In this document: one piece after another, positions 59,079-63,000 of the stretch
Layout: each line of letters begins with the position of its first letter
Numbering within the stretch: position 1 is the stretch's first letter
Notes under the pieces: model-generated
Seen by the model: the letters and a program-made list of their open reading frames with translations, nothing else
Told to the model about the DNA's origin: nothing
Database searches by the model: none
Source of the DNA: Clostridia bacterium
GTDB lineage: Bacteria > Bacillota > Clostridia > Oscillospirales > Acutalibacteraceae
NCBI GenBank assembly: GCA_017440755.1
Contig: JAFSGP010000005.1
Coordinates: 1 to 63,000, forward strand
Length of the DNA stretch: 63,000 bases
Direction of reading: 5' to 3'
Made by a program: the position numbers and the translations under genes

Positions 59079-59107
59079 AGTGTAGCATTTTTTGACGATA
59101 AAATCAA
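59079..59107 (-). promoter_or_regulatory. Promoter of the AbrB leader
   Basis: Minus strand TTGATT, 17-bp spacer, TACACT. The expected start falls at the first bases of leader stem P1. Confidence 0.6.
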
Positions 59108-59112
59108 CCCTG

Positions 59113-59140
59113 AAAAACAAAAATCCCCGCCCAAGCGAGG
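59113..59140 (-). terminator. Terminator of smpB
   Basis: CCTCGC-TTGG-GCGGGG on minus followed by ATTTTTGTTTTT. Confidence 0.7.
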
Positions 59141-59176
59141 TTTTTCGTTGACAAAATATGACAAAAAGCGGCAAAA

Positions 59177-59650
59177 TCACCGATTATTATGCTCTTTCAG
59201 GGCGCGCTGGGCCTCCCGTTTCATATCCCGACGGGCGGCGTCCTCCCGCTTGTCGTACAGCTTTTTACCACGGCACAGACCTACCTGCACCTTCACCCGA
59301 CTGCCCTTGAAATACAGGGACAGGGGAATGAGGGCATAGCCCTGCTGTTTCATGATACCGAACAGCCGCATAATCTCCCGCTTGTGTAGCAGAAGCTTGC
59401 GCACACGCAGGGGGTCGCGGTTAAAAATATTGCCCTTGTCATAGGGGCTGATGTGCATACCGTTAATGTACATTTCTCCGTCCACCACGTTGCACCAAGC
59501 GTCCTTCAGGTTGACACCGCCCTGCCGCAGGGCTTTTACCTCGGTGCCCACCAAGGAAATGCCCGCCTCAAAGGACTCCTCCACGAAATATTCGTGGAAT
59601 GCCTTGCGGTTTTCGGCGATGGTTTTGTTGCCGTTTTTCGGGTCCGCCAC
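59177..59650 (-). CDS. smpB: SsrA-binding protein SmpB
   Basis: 157 residues, normal for SmpB, which binds tmRNA and brings it to stalled ribosomes. Seen: [31 protein letters not shown], the [27 protein letters not shown] core, and the basic C-terminal tail [18 protein letters not shown]. Start is probably GTG 59650, seven bases after GGAGGT; an in-frame GTG at 59659 overlaps that site. It follows recR after 65 bases that hold a REP hairpin. No tmRNA gene was found in the window. Confidence 0.95.
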   Translation of the reverse strand: MADPKNGNKTIAENRKAFHEYFVEESFEAGISLVGTEVKALRQGGVNLKDAWCNVVDGEMYINGMHISPYDKGNIFNRDPLRVRKLLLHKREIMRLFGIMKQQGYALIPLSLYFKGSRVKVQVGLCRGKKLYDKREDAARRDMKREAQRALKEHNNR

Positions 59651-59681
59651 AGCGGTCACCTCCTTTTAGAAAATGAAAAAT

Positions 59682-59704
59682 GTAGGGGACGGGTTTCCCG
59701 TCCC
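59682..59704. repeat. REP hairpin between recR and smpB
   Basis: GTAGG plus GGACGGG-TTT-CCCGTCC, perfect arms; same family as the repeat islands. No U-run, so unlikely a terminator. Confidence 0.7.
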
Positions 59705-59715
59705 GTCGCCTTCCC

Positions 59716-60315
59716 TTACAGCTCGCTGCGTCCCTCCAGAGAGCGGGACAGGGTCACCTCGTCCGCGTACTCCAGGTCGCCGCCCACGGGGATACCGTAG
59801 GCAAGGCGGGTCACCTTAACCCCCAAGGGCTTCAGCAGGCGGGACAGATACATCGCGGTATAATCCCCCTCTACCGTGGGGTTGGTGGCCATAATCACCT
59901 CGGTAACGCTCTCGTCCGACAGGCGATGGAGCAGCTCCTTGACCCGCAGTTGGTCGGGTCCCCGCCCGTCGATGGGGGAGATGGTGCCGTGGAGCACGTG
60001 GTACAGACCGCTGTATTCCCGCGTGCGCTCAATGGCGAGCACGTCCCGCGGGTCCTCCACCACGCAGATGACCGTCTGCTGGCGCTTGGGGTCCCCGCAG
60101 ACAGGGCATTGCTCCCCGTCCGTCAGGTTGCAACAGACAGGGCACTCGTGTATTTTCTCCCGCGCCTCGGCAAAGGCGTCGGTGAAGTTTTTCGCGTCCT
60201 TGTCCGACATATACAGCAGGTGAAAGGCCAGACGGGCGGCGGATTTCCGCCCGATACCCGGCAGCCGCTCCAGCTGTTCGGTCAGTCGGTCGAGGGGCAA
60301 TATCGAATAGCTCAT
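59716..60315 (-). CDS. recR: Recombination protein RecR
   Basis: 199 residues, standard length. RecR acts with RecF/RecO in loading RecA at gaps. Seen: helix-hairpin-helix LPGIGRKSAARLAFHLL, zinc finger with CPVCCNLTDGEQCPVC, Toprim domain ICVVEDPRDVLAIERT and the Walker-B-like NPTVEGDYTAMYL. AAGGAGCGG precedes ATG 60315. Nine bases after ybaB in the conserved dnaX-ybaB-recR order. Confidence 0.97.
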   Translation of the reverse strand: MSYSILPLDRLTEQLERLPGIGRKSAARLAFHLLYMSDKDAKNFTDAFAEAREKIHECPVCCNLTDGEQCPVCGDPKRQQTVICVVEDPRDVLAIERTREYSGLYHVLHGTISPIDGRGPDQLRVKELLHRLSDESVTEVIMATNPTVEGDYTAMYLSRLLKPLGVKVTRLAYGIPVGGDLEYADEVTLSRSLEGRSEL

Positions 60316-60324
60316 GGCCGCTCC

Positions 60325-60672
60325 TTAGAACATGCCCGGCAGATTCATGCCGCCGGTGACCTGCCCCATCTGGGCTTCCGCGTCCTGCGCCGCCCCCCGC
60401 TGCGCCTCGTTCACCGCCGCCATCACCAGATCCGCCAGCATCTCCGCGTCGTCGGGGTCGATGACCTCGGGATTGATGGTCAGGGCGGTCAGCTGATGCT
60501 TGCCGTTGACGGTAGCGGATACCGCACCGCCGCCGGCGGCCGCGGTGTACTCCTGCTCCTCCAGCTCTGCCTGTACGCGGGCCATATCCTCCTGCATCTT
60601 CTGCGCCTGGCGGAGCATCGCCTGCATATTACCGGGACCGCCGCCCATACCCTTCGGAATGTTTGCTTTCAT
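60325..60672 (-). CDS. YbaB/EbfC nucleoid-associated protein
   Basis: 115 residues. MLRQAQKMQEDMARVQAELEEQEYTAAAGGGAVSATVNGKHQL is the YbaB fold: long helix and small beta sheet. Dimers bind DNA without strong specificity. Gly/Met-rich ends (GGGPGNMQAM; GGMNLPGMF) are typical. AAAGGTGG precedes ATG 60672. Lies between dnaX and recR as in most Firmicutes (YaaK). Confidence 0.95.
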   Translation of the reverse strand: MKANIPKGMGGGPGNMQAMLRQAQKMQEDMARVQAELEEQEYTAAAGGGAVSATVNGKHQLTALTINPEVIDPDDAEMLADLVMAAVNEAQRGAAQDAEAQMGQVTGGMNLPGMF

Positions 60673-60692
60673 AGTATATCCACCTTTCGGTT

Positions 60693-62321
<1,629 letters not shown>

Positions 62322-62345
62322 ACGCTCATCTCCTTTAAGAAAGCA

Positions 62346-62498
62346 AAGACCGTTCGCTCTCGGGCATACGAACAAACAGGTTGACTGCGGCACACGGACA
62401 TCGACCGCTTAATGCTGCTCGGTTCCCCGCCTGACATGGTTCACGGCGCACCGTCGCACAGGACCTGTCTGCCCGTATGCCCCAAAGCGTACGGTCTT
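62346..62498 (-). ncRNA. ffs: Signal recognition particle RNA (bacterial small type)
   Basis: Minus strand, ~153 nt. Ends pair (AAGACCGT / ACGGTCTT), a long rod follows (GCATACGGGCAGACAGGT against ACCTGTTTGTTCGTATGC), and the tip holds the Ffh-binding helix 8: GTCAGGCGGGGAACCGAGC then AGCA. No Alu-type 5' domain is visible, unlike the ~270-nt Bacillus RNA. Immediately upstream of dnaX, as scr in Bacillus. No clear terminator, so dnaX is probably read from the same promoter and the RNA processed. Confidence 0.88.
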
Positions 62499-62515
62499 TA
62501 TTACTTATCCCATAT

Positions 62516-62544
62516 AGTATACACTACCCTACCCAAAAAATCAA
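62516..62544 (-). promoter_or_regulatory. Promoter of SRP RNA-dnaX-ybaB-recR
   Basis: Minus strand TTGATT, 17-bp spacer, TATACT, start about 10 bases before the RNA 5' end. Confidence 0.7.
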
Positions 62545-62609
62545 CCGCTATTTTTGCAAAAGCGGGGAGAAAAAAGAGGCGGAATTTTCTCACTCTTTTT
62601 CGCAGGAGC

Positions 62610-63000
62610 GCGGGGTGGCATTCGGTTTATATTTGCCATAGAACTCGTTGCCACCCCCATGAGAATGTCGCTTTGCTCCATTCTCCCTTAATTGAGCGAT
62701 GATTTGGTTCGCCCGCCGTCGCGCTCTGCACCCACTCCAAACCGTAGGGACAGGGCTTGCCCTGTCCGTTTTTGGTTTGTGCAGGCTTTTTGTAGGGAAG
62801 GCATTTATGCCTTCCGCCGTCGGAACGGATAAATCCGTTCCCTACGCACAGACCACGAAAGCCTCCCCTGTGTAAGGGGAGGTGTCCGAGCAAAGCGAGG
62901 ACGGAGGGGTTGTGGTTAAAAAAGCAGAACAGACCATTCGTAGGGGACGGCGTTTACGACGTCCCGTTTTTGACGGGAGGGGCAAGCCCCTCCCCTACGA
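62610..63000. repeat. REP/hairpin repeat island 2
   Basis: No gene supported. Holds the second copy of the 78-bp element (62610-62687), a third copy of the CGTAGGGACAGGGCTTGC REP (62743-62768) with the same flanks as island 1, GTAGGGAAGGCATTTATGCC-type hairpins (62791-62850), CCTCCCCTGTGTAAGGGGAGG (62864-62882), a GTAGGGGACGGCG / CGACGTCCCG pair (62940-62965) and the REP GGGAGGGGCAAGCCCC... (62975-63000), running off the window edge. Confidence 0.8.

Overview
The window looks like the chromosome of a strictly anaerobic, low-oxygen-niche Clostridia member, most likely an uncultured gut Oscillospiraceae/Ruminococcaceae-type bacterium. The reasons are: a trimeric-type electron-bifurcating [FeFe] hydrogenase; ribonuclease Y; the Firmicutes gene order SRP RNA - dnaX - ybaB - recR; T-box and TPP riboswitch control; DnaD/DnaI primosome genes; a RAYT/REP repeat family; and GC-rich coding sequence broken by AT-rich promoters. 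No rRNA operon, CRISPR array, prophage or complete insertion sequence is visible.

Layout. 1-435: three copies of a 107-bp tandem repeat abutting a half tRNA-Pro. 436-9330: a carbohydrate locus (DUF4091 glycosidase-like protein, AraC regulator, GH2 beta-galactosidase) and a SWIM/SNF2 helicase. 9455-10754: RHH regulator with a palindrome in front, and an acyltransferase. 10858-14820: MFS transporter, then a T-box-controlled asnS-asnA operon. 14868-15920: two small XRE regulators, a candidate short RNA and a Cys-rich mini-protein. 15976-17807: rny with an attenuator-like leader. 17970-20574: an NMT1/SsuA-type ABC importer. 20635-22191: Thr-rich lipoprotein. 22490-30587: an eight-kilobase polysaccharide operon (three glycosyltransferases, Wzy-like, Wzx flippase, LicD, Wzz-like). 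30631-31685: ThiT with TPP riboswitch. 31723-35459: DnaD, DnaI-like ATPase and a PASTA pseudokinase. 35508-38865: AI-2E permease, XRE regulator, ECF sigma/anti-sigma pair. 38903-41270: polar amino-acid ABC importer. 41363-47111: xpt plus BMP-family nucleoside/purine ABC importer. 47256-49647: amidohydrolase, XRE regulator with a second candidate short RNA, RAYT transposase, ECF S component. 49689-58036: ten-gene hydrogenase locus. 58111-63000: two REP/repeat islands around a structured leader RNA-AbrB unit, smpB, recR, ybaB, dnaX and SRP RNA.

How the parts work together. The hydrogenase locus combines a HndABCD-like catalytic complex (NuoE-like, 2Fe-2S ferredoxin-like, NuoF-like, H-cluster subunit) with what looks like a built-in signalling module: an H-cluster protein in which one L1 cysteine is alanine, two GHKL ATPases, two DRTGG-domain proteins and a PHP phosphoesterase. 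Asparagine supply and tRNA charging are coupled through one leader; thiamine uptake and purine salvage have their own units.

The signals I consider most worth following are: the 58909-59107 leader (13-bp closing stem starting at the predicted transcription start, 19-bp second helix, then competing antiterminator and terminator) before an AbrB-type gene; two unrelated-position loci where a ~73-residue XRE regulator is divergent from a palindrome-covered promoter that appears to make only a ~75-nt terminated RNA, the two RNAs sharing sequence blocks; a RAYT gene that carries two inverted copies of its presumed REP target inside its own coding sequence; a PASTA-domain kinase homologue that has lost Lys, HRD and DFG; and the hydrogenase sensory module.
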